In this document: positions 55,201 to 64,000 of the stretch, in pieces
Numbering within the stretch: the stretch's first letter is position 1
Layout of the letters: each line of letters opens with the position of its first letter
From: Anastrepha obliqua
Lineage: Eukaryota; Arthropoda; Insecta; Diptera; Tephritidae
Reading direction: 5' to 3'
Assembly: GCF_027943255.1 (NCBI RefSeq)
Contig: NC_072896.1
Coordinates: forward strand, 49,626,501 to 49,690,500
Length of the DNA: 64,000 nt
Position numbers and translations under genes: made by a program
Notes under the pieces: generated by a model
Database searches by the model: none
What the model was told of the DNA's origin: nothing
The model's input: the letters and a program-made list of their open reading frames with translations, nothing else

Positions 55201-56345
55201 TTAAGTGTGGCCGCGTGACGGCTGTAGAATCGAAAATACTGGAAATATCCTTTCAAAAATTTGGCAGTATATTTTTAAAAGTCTATACTTTCGAAGTATC
55301 AAAAAAAAAATTATTTTTTTTTAATTCTAGACCACCGGTACTCCGTAAGAAAATGCCGAGCCTTCACTGTAAACTAATTGAAAATAATAAAAGTACACTC
55401 GTGATCCAAAATACGCTGATAACGGTGGCAATGAGCTGGGGCGTTATGTCATATCGTGCGAAGTGGAACAGCAATTGAAAATCGTATGGAACCGCACTAA
55501 AACATTTTTGAATGACGCAATGAGTTCTTATTTTTATGATAGCATGCTAGTAAAATTGATCTTGAGAAATCACTTCACTGTCAGGAACATACCACCGCTG
55601 CCTTTTTGGACAGCGAGGGTCTTTCAACGACTTACTTTACTCGGAAGTAATTGCAGAATCGCTCATAGAGATGGAAGTAAACAGTGCTCTAGTCTTGTTT
55701 ATAGAACGAATGCTAATCGGGCGGACGATAAGTGCAGATTTGGGCGAGTCATCTATTAACAAATTTCCCGTCATGGTGGAGTAATCTCCCCACTTCTGTG
55801 AAACCTGGCAGCTAATAATCTTCTTCAGAATCTCTGCTAAGCTGAAATAAGCATGTCTTAGCACACTGATTTCCGTTATAACGAGGCACTTCATAATAGA
55901 CAGACACGCCCAGAGGGTGGGCCTGCAAACATATGACTTCTTCAGAAGCTGTCTAAATGAAGAAGAGGAGGAGACGATCACTTTCTATGGCATCGTCGTG
56001 CTCTATCCAGACGTAGATTCAGCACTTTGTGTATAGGTTTAAAATAATGAATTCATAACTAAATAATACAGAATACAATTTTTTTATCAAAACCAAGCGT
56101 TTGAGCCTATGTGCCTCTATTCGGGCGGTACCAGGCCTATAAACTTCCTTCTTCCAAGTTTGATGATGAGTCGGGGTCGTTTCTCCTACAGTCCGTCCAA
56201 TGTCTCTGTGAATGACTCACTGTTTTATGATATTTATGATATTTTCATTTTCCCCAGAGAGATTTTAATCCGTACAAATGAAGTTTTTTTTCATTCAAAA
56301 TACTCCAAATAGAACGATCAAATGACCTAGAGCCTGGTGCTGACG
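55201..56345. other. Unassigned intronic stretch
   Basis: No convincing coding motif or repeat pair was found. The open frames near 55463-55759 and 55637-55981 overlap on opposite strands and have no family signature. Confidence 0.35.
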
Positions 56346-56349
56346 GAGT

Positions 56350-56902
56350 ACAGTTATGAAGAATCACAAGTACGAAAGTTTGGTTTTAGTTTAAAGCCAA
56401 CATGAAGGCGTATATGCCTTTCTCGCTTCTTTACTGCGAGGAGCCTACAACTTTCCCCCACGAAGTCCGCGGCGACCCTCTTCACCACCTGGACAAAGGA
56501 GGTCAAACTGCAACTTAAGGTAAAAGTCGATGACACTAAAATATTGGGTGTTACCTTCGACAGTAACGACATTCATCGGGAGACTCTTACCACCCTCTTA
56601 AGCTCCCGACCTAAGAATGCCATTATCGGAGCCCACCCATTGCAGACGAAAAGCTCCAACTTACCCGAGAATCCCGCGTAACCTTGGCACAATTACGTTC
56701 TGGATACTGTAGCAGGTTAAACTCCTACCTATCCAAAATCGACCCCGACATACTCAGCATATGTCCACCATGTGAAGTCACCCCGCACGACACCTGTCGA
56801 AACAGCAAGTTTCCTGGGCCTACCATTAGATGAGTTAGACGAAGGCGACCGTTGATTACACTACACTGACAGGGCAAAGTTACTGCTACAACAACAACGT
56901 AC
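56350..56902 (+). mobile_element. Jockey-like LINE 3' end with internal deletion
   Basis: Contains FSLLYCEEPTTF..., then VDDTKILGVTFDS-like sequence joined directly to SSRPKNAIIGAHPLQTKSSN, VTLAQLRSGYCSRLNSYLSK and IDPDILSICPP, and ends in LGLPLDELDEGDR, a stop and (CAA)n at about 56889-56900. The first and second halves, separated by some 500 bp in other copies, are fused here. The LRSGY-C-R-LNSY block is typical of Jockey-type ORF2 C termini. Confidence 0.82.
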
Positions 56903-57009
56903 ACCATTAAAAGACGAAAATAGTCGCCGTTAACACGATTTTTGGGTGTTTGACCAATCTCCTCCTCCCATTTGTGCAATGAGTCTTCATGTTATTCCAC
57001 GATTCGAAG

Positions 57010-57215
57010 AACATACAGTTTTATGCCACTTCCGAATGGCAGATGGTTTTTTATGAGATGAGGAACTCTTTCATGAGAAAAAATGCACTTGGAGGTTTGC
57101 CATTGTTTGCAGAGGGGTGAAAAGCTTTTCTATTATTCGATACTTCTATACAACAGTGAGTTTAGAACCCGAACCTTCGGATTGATAGTCACCATTCGGC
57201 TACGGCGGCTCCATA
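57010..57215 (-). repeat. tRNA-like SINE copy
   Basis: The minus strand starts GGAGCCGCCGTAGCCGAATG, then GGTGACTATCAATCCGAAGG and TTCGGGTTCTAAACTC, like the head of the 26030 copy. Its body (TCGAATAATAGAAAAGCTTT, CAAACCTCCAAGTGCATTTT, TCATGAAAGAGTTCCTCAT) also follows the 26030 order. The 3' half beyond GGCATAAAACTGTATGTTCT is replaced. Confidence 0.68.
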
Positions 57216-57600
57216 AAGTCCGCGTATTTTCCCATTTACAGTAAAAAGGGCAATTAAAATTGTCAAAGCTTTGTTCTAAGCTTCATAAAACTTTCCACAC
57301 TTTAATGAACGCGGAAGTATTGCTCAAGATTAAAAATGTTTCACTACACATACTATTGATGAAGTTTTCACCCTTTATTTTGGCATATACGAGAATCACA
57401 TATGGGTTATTCGTCGCTTTTGGAATAAATATTCAAGCGTTTCTTTATAATAAAAGTGGCGCATTATGAGTAAAACTTGTAAGTGATTTATTCCGTCATT
57501 GAAAATGGGCATTCATGTTTGTATCTAATTTAAATTTTTATCACCAGCTTAGTCACTAACTTTGGTGTAAGCACCATATGTAATTAGGCTACAATACGCG

Positions 57601-57775
57601 TACACTTGTGTTCACAATAATAGCAACACGACTAGTTGCAAAGTGTTGACAATTTATTTATTTATTTATTATATAATTTAATTTATTTTCTAAATACATA
57701 TTTCGACGAAAACTATACAATTCAAAGTTTGTAAAAAATTAACAAAATAAAAATCAATATTAGGCTCATCATGGT
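57601..57775. other. AT-rich flank
   Basis: No motif. It borders the LINE copy that starts near 57780. Confidence 0.3.
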
Positions 57776-57779
57776 TCCC

Positions 57780-58430
57780 GGTCAGAGCAGTTTAAAGGGG
57801 GAAACTGCTGGGCTGATGAGCTGGCTAGACAGAGGATCCTGGAGGCGGTTTCATCGCAAAATGAGAGGATTAAGGTACCCCTGAGATTCTGTAGGCCGGG
57901 AAATATGGGCCTTGCATCAACTCAGCGAGCGCTGAGCTAATGCGCAAACGTGCAAAATCGCGAGATCCTTCTGGTCACGGATAGATCGGAGGCGCTCGAG
58001 GGAACTTCTAAGGCTACCAAAGCCGCAACTCTCGAATTTGGTGGGTATCCTTACCGGACATTGTCTGTTAAGATGTCGATGCAGTGAGACTTGGGATTGC
58101 TTCAAGTCATTTTAGCTGAAGTTGCCCTGCTCTAGTCGAGCAAAGATTTAGACATCTGGGCTTTTACTTTTTTGCTACACCTGCGGATATGGCGGATTTA
58201 CACCTGGTGTAATTCATTAGTAGCTTGACGCGTTTAATATAAACGTAATTAGCTACTGTTGGTGGTCACCTTCTAATCCAAAACCCCTTCTTCCTTTTTA
58301 CATCTGTTTGGATCTTTTCCCTCTGTTATTTCCTTCTCCTATATGGTAGTTTTCCCTATGGTATCACAATGGACGAATTTTGATCCCCCTCTTTTGGGAA
58401 GCCATTTATCCTATTCTATCCTATACAAGT
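57780..58430 (+). mobile_element. RNase H-bearing LINE, 3' fragment
   Basis: Starts in the last RNase H motif (a VPGQSSLKG frame, then ETAG / ADELARQRILEAVSSQNERI in another frame) and runs through CACTCAGCGAGCGCTGAG-like sequence into a long 3' untranslated region with ATGGTATCACAATGGACGAA. The same order (CAACTCAGCGAGCGCTGGGC, ATGGTATCACAAAGGATGAA) is found at 61350-61530, so the two are copies of one family. Confidence 0.8.
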
Positions 58431-58439
58431 TTAGAGTGG

Positions 58440-59335
58440 TTAAAAATTCGCGTTGATTTTTGATAATTTGTTTTGTATAATACATTTTATTCCATCGGTT
58501 GGTATACATCGCGCAAGCCAGCAGTAGATGCACGGAGTCTACTTGTGAGATAGCTGGACAGAATTGATATAGAAGGAATAAGCTTAGAATTAGGTCCCTC
58601 ATCAATCTAGACCGGCCTTCCATTAGTACAGTAGTTGGTAACATCACCGGGCACTGCCTAATGGGAACACATGGAAAAAGTATAGGTTTTCTCTCAAATG
58701 ACTTCTGTTGCACACGGAGGAACGACGAGGAGGTGTAGAGCGTTAAACACTTCCTCTGTCACTGCCCCGCTCTTGCCAGAATGCGATATCACTGCCTAAA
58801 CTTTTACTCCTTTGGATGTTTAGCAGTCTTGGAATCGGCAGCCATTCACATTATTTTTTAGTTTATGCGAGAGACGAATTGGTTTCACTACATTGGGAAT
58901 TAGAGAGCGAACTTGAGTCCAAACTAGTGGTATCACAATGCGACCTCCAGGCGAAAGTGGGCCTGCTCTACACCCTTATGGAGAGTGGCAACTACCGTAA
59001 CCAAACCCAACGAATGCTCGAAATTTTTTTATATGAAGAAAATACTTCGTAAATGTTTCGAATTTGATGAAAATTTGTTGAAAATTCTTTTGTACAAAGT
59101 CCGACATTCTAAAAAACGCGCTTAAAATGCCTGGGAGACCCACACTTTGAGGGTGCAGAGGGTATCTCAAAAATAGATCCTCCTGCTATGCTTATGTTTG
59201 CTAAAAGCGTTGACATCCTACGTGATATCTACTTGAAATCTTAATAAAGGTCAGTCTCCATCTGCGTTCGCTAGGGACCAAAAGGTCTATGCCTAGCTTA
59301 ATGTCAGCCGGGTTAACCTAACCTAACCTAACCTA
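58440..59335 (+). mobile_element. RNase H-type LINE C terminus and 3' end, ending in (TAACC)n
   Basis: Reads NITGHCLMGTHGKSIGFLSN then DFCCTRRNDEE and VKHFLCHCPALARMRYHC (58640-58800): the C2HC knuckle. An in-frame stop sits before VKHFL. The region then runs through an A/T-rich 3' part to GGGTTAACCTAACCTAACCT at 59311-59330. The knuckle is from the same broad LINE group as 19298 and 36060. Confidence 0.72.
59314..59335. repeat. (TAACC)n tract, four units
   Basis: Four perfect TAACC units plus TA. On the other strand this is GGTTA/TTAGG, the usual insect telomere repeat, but the position at the end of LINE sequence and the small number of units make a LINE tail more likely. Confidence 0.9.
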
Positions 59336-59339
59336 TGTT

Positions 59340-60055
59340 ATATGGTTTTTATTGTAAGATAAACTATATTTTCATTAAAAAAATTAAAAATAGTCAAAAC
59401 TTTGAAGCATGTCGCGCTGCTATTATTGTGAACACAGGTGTACACACATGGATTCAGAAACATATGTATGTATGTGTACCCATACTTAGAGACCGACCGC
59501 CACTTCTACCTACCCACATATACTCGTATGCAGGCATTGTAGTCAACTGTTTGTTGTTGCGCAATATCATGCACAGTTATCATTTTGCATTTACTTGCGC
59601 ATGTTGCATAAAATAGCCGACCCCGGTAGTGATGCATGATAAGGGAGTCGTTCTAAACAAAACTATTATATTTCATGTCTCGTCAGCAGTCCATTTTGAA
59701 AACTTGATTACGGATATATCGTCCCCTAATTGGAATTGTTGACTTTGATTTGCATGCACAATTCAATTACAATTCAAAAAAATAGTTAAAATATTGTTAA
59801 TTATTTACATAAATTTTTTGATTTTTTTTTAATAATTTCTTCAAATACATACCGCTTGCGATAGTTGTTATCAGTTTTACATTGATTCATTTTGAAAGGA
59901 ATTAATCAAATAAGTATAGGGCTGCAAAACTAAAACTCATAGGCAAAAGCAGAGATGTAAATACTTTGTAAAATATGAAATACTACGCAGTATTATCCAG
60001 TGAAATATTTCCGCCTTTGTTGTCATTGCAATATTACAAAAAGCTCTTATCTTTA
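59340..60055. other. Unassigned stretch
   Basis: AT-rich sequence with no motif recognised. Confidence 0.3.
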
Positions 60056-60059
60056 CTTG

Positions 60060-61592
60060 AATATCAGGGAGTTGGAGCCGACCTTTCCTCTCACCATTTC
60101 TCTGGATCATTGTTATCAATGACTTGCTGGAGGAGCTGGTGAGGAGGGGCTGTAGGGTGATTGCCTACGCGGATGATGTGGCATTAATTGTTAGAGGAAA
60201 GTTTATAGATACCCTTTACGATTTAATGCAGAGATATCTGAACGTAGTTGATCGATGGGTAGCGCACTGCGTCTTGTCGGTAAATCCTCTTAAGACGGAG
60301 CTCGTCCTTTTCACGAAGAAATATAAAATACCCAGAGCTCAACTCCCCTCGATGAGGGGCGCTCCGTTGGTGCTTTCTGATAAGGTGAAGTACCTAGGTC
60401 TAATCCTTGACAGTAAGCTAACGTGGAAGCTCAATATTAAGGAGAGAGTAAGAAACGCAACAATCGCTTTATATGGATGCAAGAGTGCAATTGGTAAACG
60501 ATGGGGCCTCTAGCCTAGAGTTGTGTATTAGCTCTATAATACCATAATAAAGCCAATCTTGTGATATGGAATCGTTGTCTGGTGGAACTCACTCAGTTAA
60601 AATGGTAGAGAGAGTTCAAAGGTATGCACTCATTGGAATCAGTGGGGCGCTTCGAACTACTCCTACTCTAGCGCTAAATGTAATGTTAAATGTGGTACCT
60701 ATAGACATCGCAGGCAGAATTGCCGCTGCACGTACCGCACGCAGACTGAAGGGCTTGGGCTATAAGCTCAATCTCACATATGGGCACTCAAGCATCCTCA
60801 GAAACTTCGAGTTCATCCCCTCGTCGACAGATCCGTGTGTACCTTCGCTCAGTCCAAGCGGAACTTTCTCCACCCATATTCCATCAAGGGAGGAGTGGAC
60901 CGGGGGACAGAGCCTGGTTAACCTGTTCACGGATGGCTCGAAGTTGGACGGTAGAGTTAGAGGAGGAGTATTCTACAAAGAGCTCCCCATCAAACTCAAA
61001 TCCAGGTTACCGGATCACTGCAGTGTGTTCCAAGCAGGGGTGGCCGCAGTTAAAGAAGCAGCTGTTAAAAAGGTAAATATTTACTCCGATAGCCAAGCGG
61101 CAATTAGGGCCCTAGGCTCTATTGTGGTGCATTCGAAACTGGTCAGAGAATGCCTGGTCTCGCTCTCGATTGCATCAGAGTTCTTCGATGTAAAGATAAT
61201 TTGGGTACCTGGTCACAGGGACATTGCTGGAAACTGCGAAGCCGACGAGCTGGCCAGAAAAGGAGCCTATGAGGTAGTGCGCCCGCGAAAGGAGAGGATT
61301 GGGATCCCCTTCATAACCTGCGCTTTACTCCTGGAAGGATAGGCTTTGCACCAACTCAGCGAGCGCTGGGCAAGTACACGAACTTCATCAGCAGCATAAA
61401 GAGGCTAACACAACCGCAAATTAGTCACCGTTCATAGTCCACAAATACTCAATCCTCCCCACCCATTTTTGTCCTATCGTTTTTTCCCTCTTCACCTCTT
61501 TTTCCCCAATGGTATCACAAAGGATGAACCAAACTTCTTTCGTCCAAGTGGGCCCACTCTCTGGGCAACCATTACTACCTAACCTAACCTAC
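60060..61592 (+). mobile_element. RNase H-bearing LINE (I/LOA/R1-like), best coding copy
   Basis: The copy begins in the GGVLSPLL region of the reverse transcriptase (frame broken), then reads NDLLEELVRRGCRVIAYADD (catalytic YADD at 60166-60177), NPLKTELVLFTKKYKIPRAQ and VKYLGLILDSKLTWKLNIKE. A stop at 60511 and a frame change lead to a 258-codon frame: VERVQRYALIGISGALRTTP, then RNase H with NLFTDGSKLDG (first Asp), VFQAGVAAV (the Glu is Gly here), NIYSDSQAAIRAL (third Asp) and WVPGHRDIAGNCEADELARK (His and last Asp). The loss of the Glu would inactivate RNase H. The 3' untranslated region ends in CCTAACCTAACCT. It is 5' truncated, as typical for LINEs, and lies in sense with the Nhe gene. 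Confidence 0.9.
61578..61590. repeat. Short (CCTAA)n tail
   Basis: CCTAACCTAACCT directly follows the 3' untranslated region of the LINE above. It parallels the longer tract at 59314-59335. Confidence 0.85.
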
Positions 61593-63055
61593 TTGAATAC
61601 ACAGCCAGGCAAAAAAAAAAGTGTCTGCCTGGGTGACTGGCTATTTGCCGGTTGGTTACTATGGTTTGGCAGCTGAGAATGGCAAAGTGTGTTGACATTT
61701 CTGTTCAGTAAGGAATAAGAAAATGAGGAAGGAGCTGCCGTTACGGTGACGAGCGCTATCGAGCCATTCTGACTGAATTCTTGTTTCCAAAAACTAATCA
61801 CATAACTTTGACGACAATTTTATTTTTTGTTTTTCTCTTTGTTACACTAAGTCGGGATCTATCTTTTTTTCCGTAGTACGTCCTCGATGCATCTCTTGGG
61901 ATCCTTGCCCATGGGATCCATGATTAGCCTTCTTTAATTCTATGTTACCTCACCAATGTTTGCCATTAATCTGCTAATCCGCATGCCGGACCCAGAAAGT
62001 AAGCCTGCAGTCAAATTAAATACCTGGGTATTTCTCTACTATTTCTGTAGATTGACTGCATTTTGTTCCAACAAGACTGCTCAACTTGCCATACAGCGTC
62101 TAACAATCGTAATATTGGACTGATCGGATGTACCATGTGACTCGTAGCCGCGGCAGACATATGCCGGATGTCATATTCAAAAAATAAACGCCATGAAATT
62201 ATTTGCCAGATTACAATAAAAAAAAATCATTCCAAGAATATTTCTGTTTTATATTGTATAATATATTATTATCATATTAAGCTTTCAAGCTTTACATATA
62301 GTGTATATTTTTGGGGTTTTTTAGGTTTAATTTTATCACACCAGGGTTTGACTATAACCTCCAAATACACTCAAATCCTAAAACCCGATTATCCCAACCT
62401 AAAACCTGTTAACCCATTGACTCGTGAAATAAATTTATACCCCTTACTCCATAATCTTCTGACCCCGAAACCATACAACCGCGCAATCAAAATGTTGAAA
62501 AAGTGTCGCCCTATCTATCACCGCGAAACTAATCGTGGCATAGACTACATTTCCAGGCCACGTGCTTGCGATGACGGCATACGACGGAGCTAATTTGTGA
62601 ACCGTCAAAAAAGTTCCTGGATCGTTTGCTGGTCAGTATGAAAATTTCAGAATTTCTGGCATCCTTCTTGAGAGAGAGGAATATATTGGAGCCGAAGATA
62701 AAATCGAATATCGCCTTAACAAATTCCCAAAATTGTCTGAAGCAAAATTGAAAGAAGGGGCTTTTATGGCGCTCAGGCCAGAACCATGTTCCAAGATACC
62801 GGTTGAAGGGAAATGAATGGAAAAGAAAAAAACGCCTTGCAAATCTTGAAAGCAATTGCTGAAAACTTCTTCGCGAATAGAAAAACCTTCCTTTTAAGAA
62901 GCTTAAACAAACAAATGAGCTTAGTAATATTTTCAATAGTCCGTTTCTACAAAAAATTGACAAAATTTTCGATTCCAATGATATAATTTTCACTCAATTA
63001 TGAGGGGATTTAACACTGCGACCTGAAAGATCTATTGTAGTCCCTTCATGGATTC
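61593..63055. other. Unassigned intronic stretch
   Basis: Two overlapping open frames of 140-150 codons on opposite strands near 62.2-63.0 kb have low-complexity composition and no family signature; I do not call them genes. No terminal repeats found. Confidence 0.35.
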
Positions 63056-63059
63056 AGAG

Positions 63060-63710
63060 TGTTTCCTCAATAAATTTTATTGCTTTTAGCTGTTTTATTG
63101 AGTTTTATTCCCTCCTCTGGTGAAATATGTGTACCCAGGAGTTTGAGCCGCTTATGCATCAGTGCTGCCAGCACATACTTGGCGCTTTCATCTTCCTCCC
63201 TACAGAAACAGCAAGTTCCATTGGAGAGTATCCCCAGTTTAGTTAGATGATGATTCAACCTGTAATAGATTTTGGAATTCCTATGATGATTCTCAAACTA
63301 TTCTTATTTAATTCCATACAGTGCCTTAACCGGTTGAGGTTAAAACTACCTATCATGGATTTTGATTCCGATAAACCCTATAGCTTGTCCCACTATGATC
63401 TTATTTGTCTTTCCTCTACTTCCTGAACAAGAAAAGAAAAGTTACCCTTTCCTAAGCCATAAAATGGATCTGACCCTATAAATGGGAAGGTCGCCCGTTT
63501 CCTGGCTATTTTACCAGGCAATTCGTTCCCAGTAATTCCTATGTGTCCTGAAATCCATAGAATCCGTACCTGGTTGTTCTGTCATAAGATACTCAGCTTA
63601 TCAAGGCATTCCATTCCAGCGTCAATTTTGATGAAACCTGGAAATAGTTAAGAGCTTTGATTGTTCGCTGGCTTTAAGCAAGGACAAATATGCTTCTGTT
63701 GTTATAGTTG
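63060..63710 (-). mobile_element. LINE RNase H and knuckle remnant
   Basis: On the minus strand, from the right: SQRTIKALNYFQVSSKLTLE (SDSQ-A-I-KAL motif with changes, near 63.68 kb), GTNCLVK (GNELA...K) near 63.52 kb, then NHHLTKLGILSNGTCCFCRE followed by EDESAKYVLAAL (63160-63258), the Cys knuckle. Many stops. 5' truncated; the 3' end lies near 63060. Confidence 0.7.
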
Positions 63711-64000
63711 CGTTCAAGGTTAAAGAAAGCGCATATTTCTATTGCGTAGACTAAGCGGAAGTCTTAATTTAAAATTCAAAACTTTAATTTTGAAAAATAA
63801 AAAAATGTGTGTTCTTGCCTGGGTAAGTGATCCGTCCATGTATCATGTTACCATGTCCAAGTTTATTTTGTTGGTTTTAAATAATGCTTCCCAAGTCTCT
63901 TTATTGCATTTGACAAAACGGAACATCAGTAGCATCACAAAAATTTTATTCGTGTACAAATTTTCGGTGAGGATGGATATCTGGAACGGTACTCATCTTC
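63711..64000. other. Right edge, nothing recognised
   Basis: AT-rich sequence. No exon of the Na+/H+ exchanger or transposon motif seen before the window ends. Confidence 0.35.

Noticed and set aside
55463..55981. Overlapping open frames of about 100 codons
   Set aside because: No motif and the two strands exclude each other; no sign of selection visible.
59314..59335. True interstitial telomere
   Set aside because: Only four units, located at a LINE 3' end; a similar short tract ends another LINE copy. Kept as a finding about LINE tails instead.
62168..62993. Two overlapping open frames of 141 and 154 codons on opposite strands
   Set aside because: AT-rich low complexity, no domain, no splice or start context. 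Probably chance.
48012..64000. Search for further exons of the Na+/H+ exchanger
   Set aside because: No frame resembles the later NHE helices; all longer frames are transposon-derived or unassigned.
1..64000. CRISPR arrays, bacterial operons, phage genes, rRNA genes
   Set aside because: None seen. The direct repeats present are transposon copies or microsatellites, and gene structure is eukaryotic.

Overview
The window looks like chromosomal DNA from a higher dipteran fly, most likely a tephritid or related schizophoran. That is inferred from short GT-AG introns, fly-type orthologues and the mix of mobile elements; no species marker was found. The DNA is AT-rich, and recognisable genes fill only a small part of it.

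Host genes. (1) A minus-strand gene occupies about 0.6-12.4 kb. Seven exons (12389-12164, 12105-12032, 7150-6975, 2874-2678, 2550-1467, 1403-1224 and 1146-580) join in a consistent reading frame and predict about 819 residues. The product has an N-terminal Cys/His zinc-ribbon-like motif, Ser/Thr-rich linkers, a SOGA/MTCL-like coiled coil and a C-terminal tail with repeated TQT-like motifs. A strong splice donor at 30799 and a CAA-rich tract at 31.3-31.5 kb suggest a far-upstream non-coding first exon, so an 18 kb intron packed with transposons would separate promoter and start codon. (2) A minus-strand, apparently single-coding-exon Fgop2/FGFR1OP2-SIKE orthologue (43154-44212), a STRIPAK-type coiled-coil protein. 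(3) Divergent from it on the plus strand, the first coding exon (47561-48011) of an endosomal Na+/H+ exchanger of the NHE6/7/9 type (fly Nhe3). It ends at a good donor in phase 1, and no second exon is visible, so 48012-64000 is probably its first intron.

Mobile elements make up most of the rest. Tc1/mariner relatives dominate: at least ten copies from many lineages, several with both terminal inverted repeats and TA duplications (12714-13721, 18309-18856, 22072-23358, 26935-28238, 50003-51308, 51605-52514, 53006-54480). The best preserved is the 1287-bp Mos1-like copy at 22072, with one frameshift. Non-LTR retrotransposon fragments are of three kinds: RNase H-bearing I/LOA/R1-like, Jockey-like, and a family with a YGAEAW motif that ends in (GAA)n. 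tRNA-like SINE fragments and non-autonomous inverted-repeat elements (5481-6222, 49234-49835) complete the set.

Several insertions are nested, which gives relative ages: LINE B in LINE A with a 10-bp duplication (33.4-34.6 kb), a YGAEAW LINE in a mariner with an 8-bp duplication (53.4-54.1 kb), a Tc element in a Jockey copy (26.9-28.2 kb), and a LINE tail in a mariner (52.2 kb). I found no bacterial operon, CRISPR, rRNA or true tRNA gene, and no convincing new system. The most unusual points are the TQT-motif tail of the SOGA-like gene, telomere-like (CCTAA)n tracts at LINE ends, and the nested-insertion record.
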